Shown one piece after another: positions 44,330 through 55,900 of a stretch of DNA of 64,000 nucleotides. The stretch's first letter is position 1. Each line of letters starts with the position of its first letter. Source of the DNA: Persicobacter diffluens (GTDB taxonomy: Bacteria; Bacteroidota; Bacteroidia; Cytophagales; Cyclobacteriaceae); NCBI RefSeq assembly GCF_036244895.1, contig NZ_BQKE01000002.1:1-64000 (forward strand). Direction: 5' to 3'. Both the position numbers and the translations under genes were made by a program. A model generated the notes under the pieces. The model did no database searches. It worked only from the letters and a program-made list of their open reading frames with translations, and was not told the DNA's origin.

Positions 44330-47300
44330 ATGATGCGATTTTTATTCCTTTTACTTTTTATAAGCTTTGATTTTTTGTCTTTCGCCGATTCGTCGGATTT
44401 ATATTTTGAGGCCGCGGCTAAACACACCAATATTTCCGGGCAGGGGATCAATGCGATGTTGGAGGATGAGGATGGCTTTTTTTGGCTGGCCACCTGGCGG
44501 GGTCTTTATCGATATGATGGCTATGAGGCGATCAATTATTCGCTTAAAATTCCTCAATTAAATAAGGCCAGAAAAGTAACCTGCCTATTGTATGATCAGG
44601 ACAAAATATGGCTGGGCACCTTTGTGGAAGGCTTGTTTTGTTATCATTTAAAAACGGGGATAGTCGAACATTTTGCTCCTGAAGCATTGGTGAAAGATGT
44701 CATCACTTTGACGCTGGATCATCAGGGGAACTTATGGGTAGGTTCGGAGGCGGATGGTTTGTGTAAAATCAAGCCCAATAATGAGGTGGAAAAATTTGAT
44801 CCTGGAAACACCACCGGGATGAAGGATCCTAAAATATCTCAAATAATCGAAGATCAGCACCAACGGCTTTGGGTGGCCTCCGAAAATGCGCTCTCTTTTT
44901 TTGACCAGGAGCATAAGGAGCTTGTGCAAGCATTGGAATTTGCAAAGGGAGGGTACGTGTACAGCGCTTCTTTAAGGAAAGATAATCGGGTGATTTTAGC
45001 AACCAGAGAAGGTTTGTTGGAGGTGCCTTTACCAGCGGATAGTTTACCATCTGGTCAGACTTTGGCGGCCCATCCCCTGGACTTCAAAGCTTATGAAAAG
45101 TACAATAATTTTTGTCACGCCCTGCTTTCTGAGCGGAATGAATTATGGATTGGTACGGCTAATGGATTGTTGTATCAAAACCAGGACAAAGTCATCCACT
45201 ATGGTTATCAGCAAGGCTTGCATTCGGAGGTGATTCAATGTTTAATGAAAGATCGTTTTGGTAATTTGTGGCTGGGAACCGGAGAGGGTTTGTTCAAAGC
45301 CATATCCAAGAACCAACATTTGGCATTCCTGCCTTATGCTTCCGATTTTAAATCCATTAAAAATATCATTAGCGGACAGGGAGAACTGATACTGGGTTCT
45401 TTTACCAATGGACTTTTTCGGGTTCGCGAAAATGGTTCACATGAGTCCATCAATCTAAAATCAGCCAGCCCCTTTTTGGAGGATGCCAAGAGCATCATTT
45501 TTGATGTTGCTTTTGATGCCTCTCAGGCTTTGTGGGTTTCTACCAAGGGTGCTGGGGTTTTTCGACTGAGAAGAAATGCGCAGGGGGAATATGAACAAAC
45601 GGATCACTTTTTTGCCAAGGGGCAGTTTTCCGAATTTCGGGACAATCATTTATTATGCATTACTTCATCCCCAGATGGGAGAGTTTATTTTGGCGCGTGG
45701 GAGGGGATTATTTACTATTTCGATCCGGTAGCGCATAAAGTAAAAGAAATGCCTATTGTTGGTGCATTTAAGAATTATCCCATCACTCAGATATTGATTG
45801 ACCAAGAGGGAATTTTCTGGGTCGGAACCAGAGGCGGTGGCGTTTTCTCAATGGAAGAAAAAGGGCAACAATTTCAGGTCCTGCAGCAATTTAATGGGAC
45901 AAAAGAACCGATGGACATCTATATTAATGAGATGTATGAATCCTCGAATGGGAAAATATGGGTGGGAACGGAAAATGGTTTGTTCATGATAAAAAAGGGG
46001 AAGGCTAAAAGTATTCCATTAATCCCTTTAGGGCGTCAAATCACCGAAAAGGTGATCAATGGCATTTCTGAGGACCTTCACGGCTTTCTTTGGATCACCT
46101 CCGAAAGCGCTATATTTCGCATTAATAGCAATCGAACTGAAAAGGATCATATCAATATCATAGACAGTTCGGATGGACTTAGAAATCACTATTTCTCCAA
46201 TGGTATAGTATCAGGGGGGAAGCAGGGGAAGTTTTATATTTCCGGTGATATGGGGCTGGATATTTTGTCGCCCTATGATTTAAAAATAGACTACGACCTT
46301 CCGCAGCCAAAAATTACTCGTCTGATGATTAACGGGCGTGAAGTAAAGGCGCCAATAGAAGGCTCAGGGGAAAAACTGATCAATTATCGCTCGTCTCTGG
46401 AATTGTCCAATGAAGATCGTACCTTCTCTTTTGAATTTTCCGCCCTGCAATTAGAGAAACCTGATAAGTGTCTTTATGCCTATCAATTGGAGGGTTATGA
46501 TGCTGACTGGATATTCTCCAACGCTTTGAATCGAAGAGCACAATACACCAATGTGCCGGCTGGCCGATATGTTTTTAAGCTAAAGGCGGCTAATCCCGAT
46601 GGTGTTTGGAATGATGAGGCGAGCCGGTTGGAGATCATCATTTACCCTCCTTTTTGGCGATCTGACTGGGCCTATGGTATTTACTTGTTATTATTGCTTT
46701 CGTCCTTAGTCGGATTATATTTTTATTATCGCTCCAAGCATTTAGATGCCCTAAGAAAAGTAGAACAGCGAAAAGAGGGAGAAATCAATACGATGAGGTT
46801 GAATTTTTTCGCTAATATTTCGCATGAATTCAGAACACCTCTAACCTTAATTTTGGGTCCCTTGGCGAAGTTAGTTCAGGAGCATCCCGGTGGCCAGTAT
46901 GGTGATTTGTATGGGATGATGTACCGAAATGCCAATCGACTATTACTTTTAGTGAATCGATTACTGGATTTTCAAAAAGCAGAAAATAGTGAGTTGAAAT
47001 TACAGGTGCAACACTCCGATTTGTCTGTTACGGTAAGGAATCTTGCGGAATTATTTAAATTTCAGGCCACGCATCAAAAGGTGAATTATGAAATATATAT
47101 TGCCGAGGATCTGCCGGATGCGCTTTGGTTTTCTCCCGATTTTATCGAGGGCATATTGTTTAATTTATTGTCGAATGCTTTTAAATACACGCCTTCCGGG
47201 CAGACTATTCGGCTAAAATTAAGTAAGGAAATTCATCCTTCCCATAAGGGAGGGGAATGGATTCAGATTAAAGTCGCCGATACGGGCTCTGGTATTTCAG

Positions 47301-48397
47301 AAGAACATTTGCCGAGGATTTTTGAGCAATATTATACGGCTGCCCGAGCGGGAGGCAATAGTGTCGGGATCGGATTAAGTTTCACCAGGAAATTGGTGGA
47401 ATTGCATAAGGGCATGATTGAAGTCAGCTCTCAGGTAGGGGTTGGGACTGAATTTCGTGTTTACCTTCCGCTGGAAGATGTTTATAAGCGTGCGGAAAAA
47501 GCTCATCATCCGAGCCGGCCACATTTACCAAAAATTGATTTGCCTATGCCCGAGGAGTTAATGCTGGAGGGAAATGACCAGAAGCCGGTGGTTTTGATCG
47601 TAGATGACCATGCAGATGTTTTGTCCTATTTAAAAGAAATGCTGAGCCCCTATTTCCAGCCTCTAACGGCCATGAATGGGCGAGAAGCCCTGCTGTTGGC
47701 TCAGGAGCAAATTCCCGATATCATTATTTCCGATGTGATGATGCCAGAGATGAACGGTTTTGAGTTTTGCAAGGAATTGAAAACACATCCCAATACTGAC
47801 CATATTCCGCTAATACTGGTAACAGCACTGAATAGTGAAAGGGATAGGATAGAAGGGCTGAAGGCCGGGGCAGATTCATTTATCCCCAAACCCCTGAATA
47901 CCGAACATTTATTGGTGAGAATTGATCAGTTGCTTAAGCGGCAAAAGAAGCTGCAGGAAAAACATATTGGCAGGGGAAGGGCCTATGATGCGTCAGGCAA
48001 TCACCAAGACAACTCCCATGGCTCGGAAGTAGATAATTTTGATGAAATTTCCGAAGTAGTGAAAAAGTCCCCCTTACTGGAGAAGGCGGATAGGATTATC
48101 CTGGAGCAGATGGATGATCCGGATTTTGGAGTAGACAAATTTTGCGAAGCCCTGGCAATTTCTCGCATGCAATTATACCGTAAACTAAAGGCCATTACAG
48201 GCATGAGTGCCAATGCCTATATCCGTAAGGTCAGGATGCGGCGTGCGGCTGAATTATTAGAGGAGGGGGAGTTGAATATAAAGCAGGTGACTTATGATGT
48301 AGGCTTTACAGACCTGAAATATTTCAGGAAGTGTTTCAAGGAAGAGTTTGGCGTTAATCCTTCTGAATTTTCGGGGGATAAAGTCTCTAATAGTTAA
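44330..48397 (+). CDS. Hybrid two-component system regulator (HTCS)
   Basis: A 1355-residue one-protein sensor-regulator. After a signal peptide (1-19) two seven-bladed propellers of the reg_prop type (about 30-660; repeated INAMLEDEDGFFWLAT-like blades) and a Y_Y_Y domain (about 690-775) form the periplasmic glycan sensor. One membrane span (about 781-803) follows. The histidine kinase has His832 in NISHEFRTPLT, and its ATPase domain has DTGSGISEEHLPRIFEQYY and GIGLSF. The receiver phosphorylation site is Asp1135 in IIISDVMMPEMNG, and the AraC-type DNA-binding domain ends the protein (about 1250-1350, FGVDKFCEALAISRMQLYRKL). HTCS proteins switch on polysaccharide loci when they bind specific oligosaccharides; the mannan genes are the expected targets. 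The stop TAA (48395-48397) coincides with the TTAA start of an element A copy. Confidence 0.95.
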   Translation: MMRFLFLLLFISFDFLSFADSSDLYFEAAAKHTNISGQGINAMLEDEDGFFWLATWRGLYRYDGYEAINYSLKIPQLNKARKVTCLLYDQDKIWLGTFVEGLFCYHLKTGIVEHFAPEALVKDVITLTLDHQGNLWVGSEADGLCKIKPNNEVEKFDPGNTTGMKDPKISQIIEDQHQRLWVASENALSFFDQEHKELVQALEFAKGGYVYSASLRKDNRVILATREGLLEVPLPADSLPSGQTLAAHPLDFKAYEKYNNFCHALLSERNELWIGTANGLLYQNQDKVIHYGYQQGLHSEVIQCLMKDRFGNLWLGTGEGLFKAISKNQHLAFLPYASDFKSIKNIISGQGELILGSFTNGLFRVRENGSHESINLKSASPFLEDAKSIIFDVAFDASQALWVSTKGAGVFRLRRNAQGEYEQTDHFFAKGQFSEFRDNHLLCITSSPDGRVYFGAWEGIIYYFDPVAHKVKEMPIVGAFKNYPITQILIDQEGIFWVGTRGGGVFSMEEKGQQFQVLQQFNGTKEPMDIYINEMYESSNGKIWVGTENGLFMIKKGKAKSIPLIPLGRQITEKVINGISEDLHGFLWITSESAIFRINSNRTEKDHINIIDSSDGLRNHYFSNGIVSGGKQGKFYISGDMGLDILSPYDLKIDYDLPQPKITRLMINGREVKAPIEGSGEKLINYRSSLELSNEDRTFSFEFSALQLEKPDKCLYAYQLEGYDADWIFSNALNRRAQYTNVPAGRYVFKLKAANPDGVWNDEASRLEIIIYPPFWRSDWAYGIYLLLLLSSLVGLYFYYRSKHLDALRKVEQRKEGEINTMRLNFFANISHEFRTPLTLILGPLAKLVQEHPGGQYGDLYGMMYRNANRLLLLVNRLLDFQKAENSELKLQVQHSDLSVTVRNLAELFKFQATHQKVNYEIYIAEDLPDALWFSPDFIEGILFNLLSNAFKYTPSGQTIRLKLSKEIHPSHKGGEWIQIKVADTGSGISEEHLPRIFEQYYTAARAGGNSVGIGLSFTRKLVELHKGMIEVSSQVGVGTEFRVYLPLEDVYKRAEKAHHPSRPHLPKIDLPMPEELMLEGNDQKPVVLIVDDHADVLSYLKEMLSPYFQPLTAMNGREALLLAQEQIPDIIISDVMMPEMNGFEFCKELKTHPNTDHIPLILVTALNSERDRIEGLKAGADSFIPKPLNTEHLLVRIDQLLKRQKKLQEKHIGRGRAYDASGNHQDNSHGSEVDNFDEISEVVKKSPLLEKADRIILEQMDDPDFGVDKFCEALAISRMQLYRKLKAITGMSANAYIRKVRMRRAAELLEEGELNIKQVTYDVGFTDLKYFRKCFKEEFGVNPSEFSGDKVSNS

Positions 48398-48560
48398 GCC
48401 GAATGAGGCCTACTTAAATGCTCGTTTAGCTGCAAGGTGGTAAAAGGGTGAATGGTACTATATTGAACTTTTTTTAAGGAAGCTAGGAAGAGAGGGGTGG
48501 GCTGGCTTCTCATAATTTGGGCTATTCAATTATCATGAAAATACTTATTCAATGGAAAGG
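48394..48560 (-). repeat. Element A, degenerate reverse copy overlapping the HTCS stop codon
   Basis: TTAAGCCGAATGAGG at 48394 contains the HTCS stop, and CTCGTTTAGCTGCAAGGTGG follows. The right part is poorly preserved. Confidence 0.65.
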
Positions 48561-48681
48561 ATTCTCTTGCTTCAAATTGCTTAAAATGGCAGTGAAGAAT
48601 TCATGTTATGAGTTGTTGATAGGTTAGTGAAAGAAAGAGAAGAGACAGAAAAAGAGATATCAATCTTGATGCTATAGAAAA

Positions 48682-49374
48682 ATGAAGATGTTAATAATAC
48701 TTTTTTTTATTTTATGCTTTCGATTTGATCTCTATCATTCCTTTGATAAGGTTGAGATTTCGAATTTAGCCTCTACGGTCTCAGAGGTTTTGTGCCACCC
48801 TGAGGCGGTTGAAATACAAAATGATGATCTTTTTAGAGTATCCTTCACTGATTGGGAGTATGGTGATGTCTTTATCATTGTTTTTGCTGCCTTATTATAT
48901 GTTTTTTTAAAACACATAATTTCATTTTTTGGTTGTCATAGTTTTAAAATATGTAAATGCCCTCTTAGTCCTGATGTGGAGAAGTTAGAAGGTTTCAAAG
49001 TTAATAGATGTGGTCCTGCGGAAGCAATGAACTCTGTAAAGGTTAAGGAACTTAAGCGTAAGGATGAGTTTCTGATACAGGTGGAAAAAATTATCGTAGC
49101 AAATATCTCAAATCCTAATTTTGGCGTTAACGATATCACCAAAGATATGGGGATTAGCAGAAGTGTTTTTTATAGAAGAATAAAGAAACATACTGATCGT
49201 TCGGTGGTGGAGATCATCCATGGTATTCGTTTAGAAAAGGCCGCAATATTGCTAAAGACCACCGGCATGCAGGTGGCTGACATTGCTTCTCATACAGGTT
49301 TTAATGATACCAGTTATTTTATCAAACTTTTTAAATCTCATTTTGGAACCACACCAGGGGAGTATAGAGGGTAA
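48682..49374 (+). CDS. Membrane-anchored AraC-type protein
   Basis: A 230-residue protein with two hydrophobic segments (2-18 and about 60-82, DVFIIVFAALLYVFLKHIISFF) and a C-terminal AraC-type DNA-binding domain (about 125-230). The domain contains NPNFGVNDITKDMGISRSVFYRRIKK and VADIASHTGFNDTSYFIKLFKSHFGTTPGEYRG. The HTH closely resembles the C-terminus of the HTCS upstream. The layout looks like an HTCS that kept its membrane span and output domain but lost propeller, kinase and receiver. It may be a small membrane-bound regulator or a decayed HTCS. Position directly before the giant mannanase suggests that gene as a target. Confidence 0.75.
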   Translation: MKMLIILFFILCFRFDLYHSFDKVEISNLASTVSEVLCHPEAVEIQNDDLFRVSFTDWEYGDVFIIVFAALLYVFLKHIISFFGCHSFKICKCPLSPDVEKLEGFKVNRCGPAEAMNSVKVKELKRKDEFLIQVEKIIVANISNPNFGVNDITKDMGISRSVFYRRIKKHTDRSVVEIIHGIRLEKAAILLKTTGMQVADIASHTGFNDTSYFIKLFKSHFGTTPGEYRG

Positions 49375-49381
49375 TATGATT

Positions 49382-49628
49382 TTAACCCGAGTTATTCGCC
49401 TTCAGATTCAGTTAGGTGTTATAACCCAAATTATTCGCTGATAAATTTATCGGTCCTCCTGATGTGGCTTTCTTTTAGTTTGTGGAATTATAATTGACCC
49501 TAATTGGGGAGCGCCTGCTTCTCCTCGTTCATTCATTGGCTTACTTGAAAAACTCGAAAGAGGAAACAATTCCGTCGTTTATTCCCCCTGCCATTAAAAA
49601 GCATATTAACATCCCTGATTTGGGTTAG
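49382..49628 (+). repeat. Element A, degenerate copy with a doubled left end
   Basis: A first left end TTAACCCGAGTTATTCGCC at 49382 is followed 38 bp later by a second, ATAACCCAAATTATTCGCTG (49421). The right end is TGATTTGGGTTA. This suggests one copy inserted near the end of another. It starts 8 bp after the AraC gene stop. Confidence 0.65.
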
Positions 49629-49793
49629 GTGCGTTTCTAAAAGCCAAAATTCGCAACGAAATTTTGAAGTATAGCAGAAGTGATACCGGGTTATTTTGAG
49701 AGCGTCGCATCCCTATTGTTAAGAAAATATCTAAAATCGTTTCCAATAATTCGAATTAGCGGCCGGATGGTGTGGTTTTATACCGACTCTTAA
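49625..49793 (-). repeat. Element B, reverse copy sharing TTA with element A
   Basis: TTAGGTGCGTTTCTAAAAGCC at the left and GTTTTATACCGACTCTTAA at the right; the body is family B in reverse (GAAGCGATT read leftward). Its first TTA is the last TTA of the preceding element A. The following 49794-49998 is AT-rich and must carry the promoter of the giant gene. Confidence 0.75.
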
Positions 49794-49998
49794 GAATTTA
49801 GCTGATCAAGTAGGGGGTTATATCTACCCACCCTCGGTTTATATTACAGCTATTTTTTAAATATATATACATCCATCCCCCTAAATTAATAAAGGGACTT
49901 TTTTACCACTCTGCTGATACAATTTTTTTACTCCTCATAATACCTGAATACTATATTGAAATGTATTTCAAAATTTTTATAAAATATAACCTATTTTT

Positions 49999-52900
49999 AT
50001 GATGAGAAAAGTATTGTTCAAGCGATTAATTTTCGCGTTTTTTTTAATGCTTTGTGCCTATGATACTTTTGGGCAACAAGCAGCCCACCTGCCCGAAGGA
50101 TTTGTATATCCCAGCGGCAGGACTTTTAGAATTAGTGACGGGGCCGGAGGGGGAAACCCTTACTATTTCTCAGGCACTAATAATTATTATCTGATGTACA
50201 AGCCCATGAATATGGTGGAGGATGTACTCAATGATATGCTTTATTTGGGTCAAAAGGCCGTCCGAATGTGGATTTTCATGGATGGGCGTTCTCATGATGG
50301 CTATGTATTACAGCCAGAGGCGGGCGTCTATGACGAAGCCTCAATGCAACATATCGATGAAATTATGGTCGCTTTGCAACAGCGAGGACTCAAGGCGGTG
50401 CCGGTGTTCATTAACTATTGGAGTGATTTTGGAGGTATGGCGCAATATGCCAATTGGGCCGGGACTTCCACCACTAACTTCTATTCTGATCCTACTTGTA
50501 AGCAATTATTCAAGGATTATATGAGCATGTGGGCCAACCGGGTCAATACCATTACCGGTGTGGCCTATAAGGATGACCCTACCATTCTTTCCTGGCAGCT
50601 GACCAATGAGGCCCGGGCGACCTCTCAAAATCTTCCGGATATGTTGGCATGGGTGCGGGAAATGAGTGATTATTTACGTACTCAGGATGCCAATCATATG
50701 ATTACCCTGGGAGACGAGGGTTTAATGAACCTGGCTTATGATGACGTGTCGGCGATTAATGGCACTTTAACGGATTATCAGATCAACACCAATTGGCCTT
50801 ATACTGGCTCCTATGGCGACTGGGAAACCGTGATTCAAATGCCTAACATTTCTTATGGGACGATTCATAATTATGCTACAGACAACTGGGGGTATGATTT
50901 GGACTGGGGGATCGCCTGGACACGCTACCATATCGATATCGCTAATAAATATAATGTCCCTTGCGTAATGGAAGAATATGATAAGGCCTATAAGGGAAAT
51001 TGGGATACGCAGGCGGATCAGGAACGAGCGGTGGTTTTGGAAGCCTATCAACAAATCATTCGGGATTATGATATGGCAGGTGATATGTCCTGGATGCTGG
51101 TGGGCAGGAATTATTTTGATCCGGTGGAGCCTGGTTATACCCTGGATAATACCGCACCGGTGGATCAAATTTGGTTGTATCGTGTGAAATGGCCTGGTGA
51201 TGGACATCAGTATTCTCGATATGATCCCTATACCGGACCGGCGCTGAAGAATCATTGTACTTTAATGAATCAAAAAAGTGGCAATACCGGTCCGCTCAAA
51301 CCTATCGCTAATGCAGGTGAAGATTTGGTTGTCATCGATACTGACGGAGACGGTAGTGAAAGTTTGAGTCTGGATGCTTCAAAAAGCTTTGATCCGGATG
51401 GTACGATTGTTTCTTATTCATGGACGCTGGAAAATGAGGTGATCGGAACGGGAGCAACTCCCTTGGTTACGCTCCCCGTGGGCAACCATATTATCACCCT
51501 CAGCCTGACGGATAATGAAGGGCAGGTAGGTACGGATATTCTGGCCGTTAATGTACTTAAAGGAGGATCCCGAATTTTTGAAGCAGAGGCTGCAAGCCTG
51601 ACAGGTAATACCAGCGTCAGTGCAGATGCTACGGCGAATGGTGGATCACTGGTGAAAATGTCTTCTGCGGCAGCGACCATTGCTTTTGATATTGACAATG
51701 TCCCCGCCACCTCAGCAAATTATCCGGTGACCATTTTTTTCCGTTCCTGGGAGGCAAATTCCTCCAACGGCACGCGGAACAACTGGGTGATCTCCAGTGC
51801 AGATGGAAAAAAGCATGATGTTGCTTTTGCACCATCAGATAATTGGACGAGTATTCAGCTGAATCTTCCCTTAAATGCAGGGAGTAATACGATTACCATA
51901 GAGGCGAATTGGGGCTATATGGAGTTTGATTATATTGCAGTTGAGGGCATATTGGGAGATGGTACAGCAGCCAATCAATTGCCGATTGCAAACGCCGGGG
52001 AGGATCAGGTAGTCAATGATACGGATGAAATTGGAAGTGTTGCCGTTACTTTGGATGGCTCGGGCAGCCATGACCCGGATGGCAGTATCACGGAATACTT
52101 ATGGGTAGAGGATGGAATAGTGATTGGAACCACCGTTAACCCCACAGTAGAATTAGCAGTGGGCTCGCATACCATTATTTTAACGGTAACTGATAATCGG
52201 GGTGGTACGGCAGCAGATCAGGTAGAAATAACGGTCAACTCCGGGGCGACCGCCAACCAACCGCCGGTGGCCGTAGCCGGATCTGATCAGACCGTTGTAG
52301 ATTTTGATAATGACGGCATGGCGACCGTTACGCTGGATGCTTCTTCCAGTATAGATACTGATGGGTCCATTAGTGCTTTCAGTTGGAAACTTAATGATGT
52401 GGAAATTGCTACCGGGCCTACTGCTTCGGTGGAACTGCCATTGGGCATACACCTGATCCAGCTGACCATCACCGATGATCAGGGCGCCAAAGCGACGGAT
52501 CAGGTAGAAATTACGGTGGTGGAAAATAGCGGGCAGCCTTTGGCAAGCTTAATTGAGAGCTTTGAATCCTATGGCACCGATGCCGCGCTGGCAAGTAAAT
52601 GGTCCAGTCAGAATACAGGATACCTGAGTGTTTCCCTGTCTGAGGAACATGTGACAGCGGGAACTCAAAGCATGAGGATGGACTACAATATCGACCAACC
52701 TATAGGGGTGATCAACTGGAATATTCATGAAAATTTTGATGATGATTTCAATGGTAAAGATGGTCTTGCTTTCAGTTTTGTGGGTGACAATTCCGGTAGA
52801 ACGCTCAAAATCGATATCAAAGAACAGTCTGGGGAACATTGGGAAGCTTCCACCCTGATCCGCGGTAAGGAGGAGGTATTCTTCCCTTTTGCTGATTTTG

Positions 52901-55900
52901 TGCAAGCGGCAGGAAGTTCAGGTGATGGGACTTTTGAAGCTCATAACATGGTCAATATGGCCTTTTATGTCAGCGGTGAAGCCGGAAGTGGGACACTTTA
53001 TATAGATAACATTCGGGCAGACGTGGGCGCATTTGTTAATAGCCTCCCGGTGGTTAAACTCGGTGGGGATAAAACCGTCAGAGACCCCGATGGAAATGGC
53101 TCCGAATTAGTGACCCTGGATGCTTCCGCCAGTTATGATCCTGACGGGACAATTGTGTCCTATGCCTGGACAGATGAAGCGGGAGTGGAGTTAGCCAATA
53201 CTGCTATCGCTACTATTGAGCTTGCTTCAGGAGTTCATCAAATTACCCTGACCCTTACCGATAATGAAGGCGCAATGGCCTTTGAGAATTTGACGGTTAC
53301 TGTTTTGGCTCCCGGGGAAACATTGGGTGGATTCAAAGTGGCAGGAACTCAAATTATTGACGCCTACGGTAATCCATTCGTCATGAGAGGGGTTAATGTA
53401 GCGCATGCCTGGTACCGCCCAAGAACCCATCAATCCTTAATTGATATTGCCGCTACAGGTGCCAATGCAGTCAGAATTGTCCTGACTACCGGGGACCAAT
53501 GGGCAAGAGTGGATGGCAATGAAGTAGCCGATATCATCAAAGCATGTAAAAATCTATCCATGGTTCCGATCCTTGAAGTGCATGATGCCACCGGTTGGAA
53601 TGAAAAAGAGGGAGCAGCCAACCCAGACCTGATGTTGGATTATTGGTTGAGCGCGGATATCCGCGAGGCCATTGATGGTCAGGAGGAATATGTGATCATC
53701 AATATCGCCAACGAGCCCATGGGCAATAGTAAAACCAATGAGTGGGAACCCTGGCACATTAATGCCATCAACACCTTAAGAACCGCCGGTATTCAACATG
53801 CGCTGATGATTGACGCACCCAATTGGGGGCAAGACTGGTCCTCGACTATGGCTTCAGCAGCCCAGACCATTTTCGATAGTGACCCTGATAAAAATGTGAT
53901 CTTCAGTGTACATATGTATGAAGTCTATGAAAGTGCGACTACCGTACAAAACTATCTGCAGGAATTTGTGAATATGAACCTTCCTTTGGTGGTTGGAGAG
54001 TTTGCTGATACTCATGGGCCATCGGCGCAGGTGGCGGAGGACGCCATCATGCAATATTGTGAAGAAATGGGCTATGGTTATTTGGGTTGGTCGTGGTCCG
54101 GTAACGGATCTCCGCTTGAAGAACTTGATATCGTAGAGGGTTTCTCCACCAATTTAACGGTATGGGGTGATAAGTTGATCAATGGAGTAAATGGCATTAC
54201 GGCCACCTCTGTGACAGCTTCCATTTTCGAGGATTTCAACCCTATTCCTATAGCAAATGCAGGAAAAAACCAATCTTTAGTGGATTTTGACGATGATGGA
54301 TTTGAATTAGTTGCCTTAGATGGAAGTCTGAGTACGGACGATAAAGAAATAGTATCCTATATCTGGACCTCAGGTGCTTTCTCTGCTGAAGGCGCAATAG
54401 CAACGATGGAATTGCCGGTGGGAACCCACATCGTCACATTGACGGCTATGGATGCGGAAGGTGCGTCAGGGACAGATGAAGTGACCATTGTCATTAATGC
54501 GCCAACTGATAGGTTTAATGCCGCATTGAATAAACCTGCGACCGCCTCCTCAACAGATGGCTTTGCCGGGGAAGCATATGCCGCGGTAGATGGAAACATG
54601 AGCACTCGTTGGGCGAGTGAATGGGCCAACAATCAATGGCTGATGGTCGATCTTAAAGCCGTATTTGAAATCGATCAGGTAGTAGTGGAATGGGAAGGAG
54701 CTTATGCGAAAAATTACAGTATTGAAATGTCGGAGGATGGTACCGACTGGACCAGCCTGTTTGCCACCGCCGAGGGAGATGGTGGGACGGATGTTATTTC
54801 GTTAAATGGCACAGGACGCTTTATCAGATTGAATTGTGAGCAAAGAGGAACCGGTTGGGGGAATTCCGTTTGGGAATTTGAAGCCTATGGAACCATTGTC
54901 AACCCGGGAGGTAACTTTGCACCAATTGCAGATGCTGGAGATAATATCCGCATAATTGATCAGGATGAGGACGGCTTCGAGCAAGTCACTTTGGATGGAA
55001 GTAATAGCAAAGATCCCGACGGTGATATCGTCTCTTACCTTTGGACCAATGCGAATGGTGAGGAAATCGCCAATGAAGCATTAGCGACAATAGATTTGCC
55101 TATCGGGATTCATGAAATTACCCTAACGGTCACAGATAATGAAGGCACGACCTCCACTGCGAAAATCACAGTAACGATCAGTGCCCCCGGGCAACCGGTC
55201 AACGGCTTCTATGTAGAGGGTAAGCAATTACTGGATGCTAACGGAAACCCATTCGTGATGAAGGGAATCAATGTACCCCATGCCTGGTTTGCTTCCCGTA
55301 CCGAACAATCCCTTATTGATATTGCAGCAACCGGAGCCAATGCCGTTCGGGTGGTATTGACAACAGGTGACCGATGGACAAGAGTGAATGGGGAAGTCGT
55401 GGCCGACATTATTGAACAGTGTAAAAATAATGCCCTGATCACAATTTTGGAGGTACATGATGCCACCGGTTGGGATGAACAAAACGGTTCGGTGAATCCG
55501 GATTTAATGCTGGATTACTGGCTGAGTCCGGATATTCGCGCCGCCATCGAAGGACAGGAAGCCTACGTGATTGTGAATATTGCCAATGAACCTTTTGGAA
55601 ATACAAAAACCAATGAGTGGGAAGGCTGGCACGCAAATGCGATCAGTACTTTGAGAAATGCAGGTATTAAGCATTCCTTAATGATTGACGCTCCAAATTG
55701 GGGGCAGGACTGGAGTGGCACCATGCCACCTGCCGCAGAAGGTTTGTTTAACAGTGATCCGGAGCAAAACATTATTTTCAGTGTACACATGTACGAGTCC
55801 TATGGTAATCCCAATGCAGTGCAAAATTACTTGCAACAATTTGTGGAGATGAATTTACCTTTGGTCGTAGGAGAATTTGCCGATACCCATGGTGGTTCCG

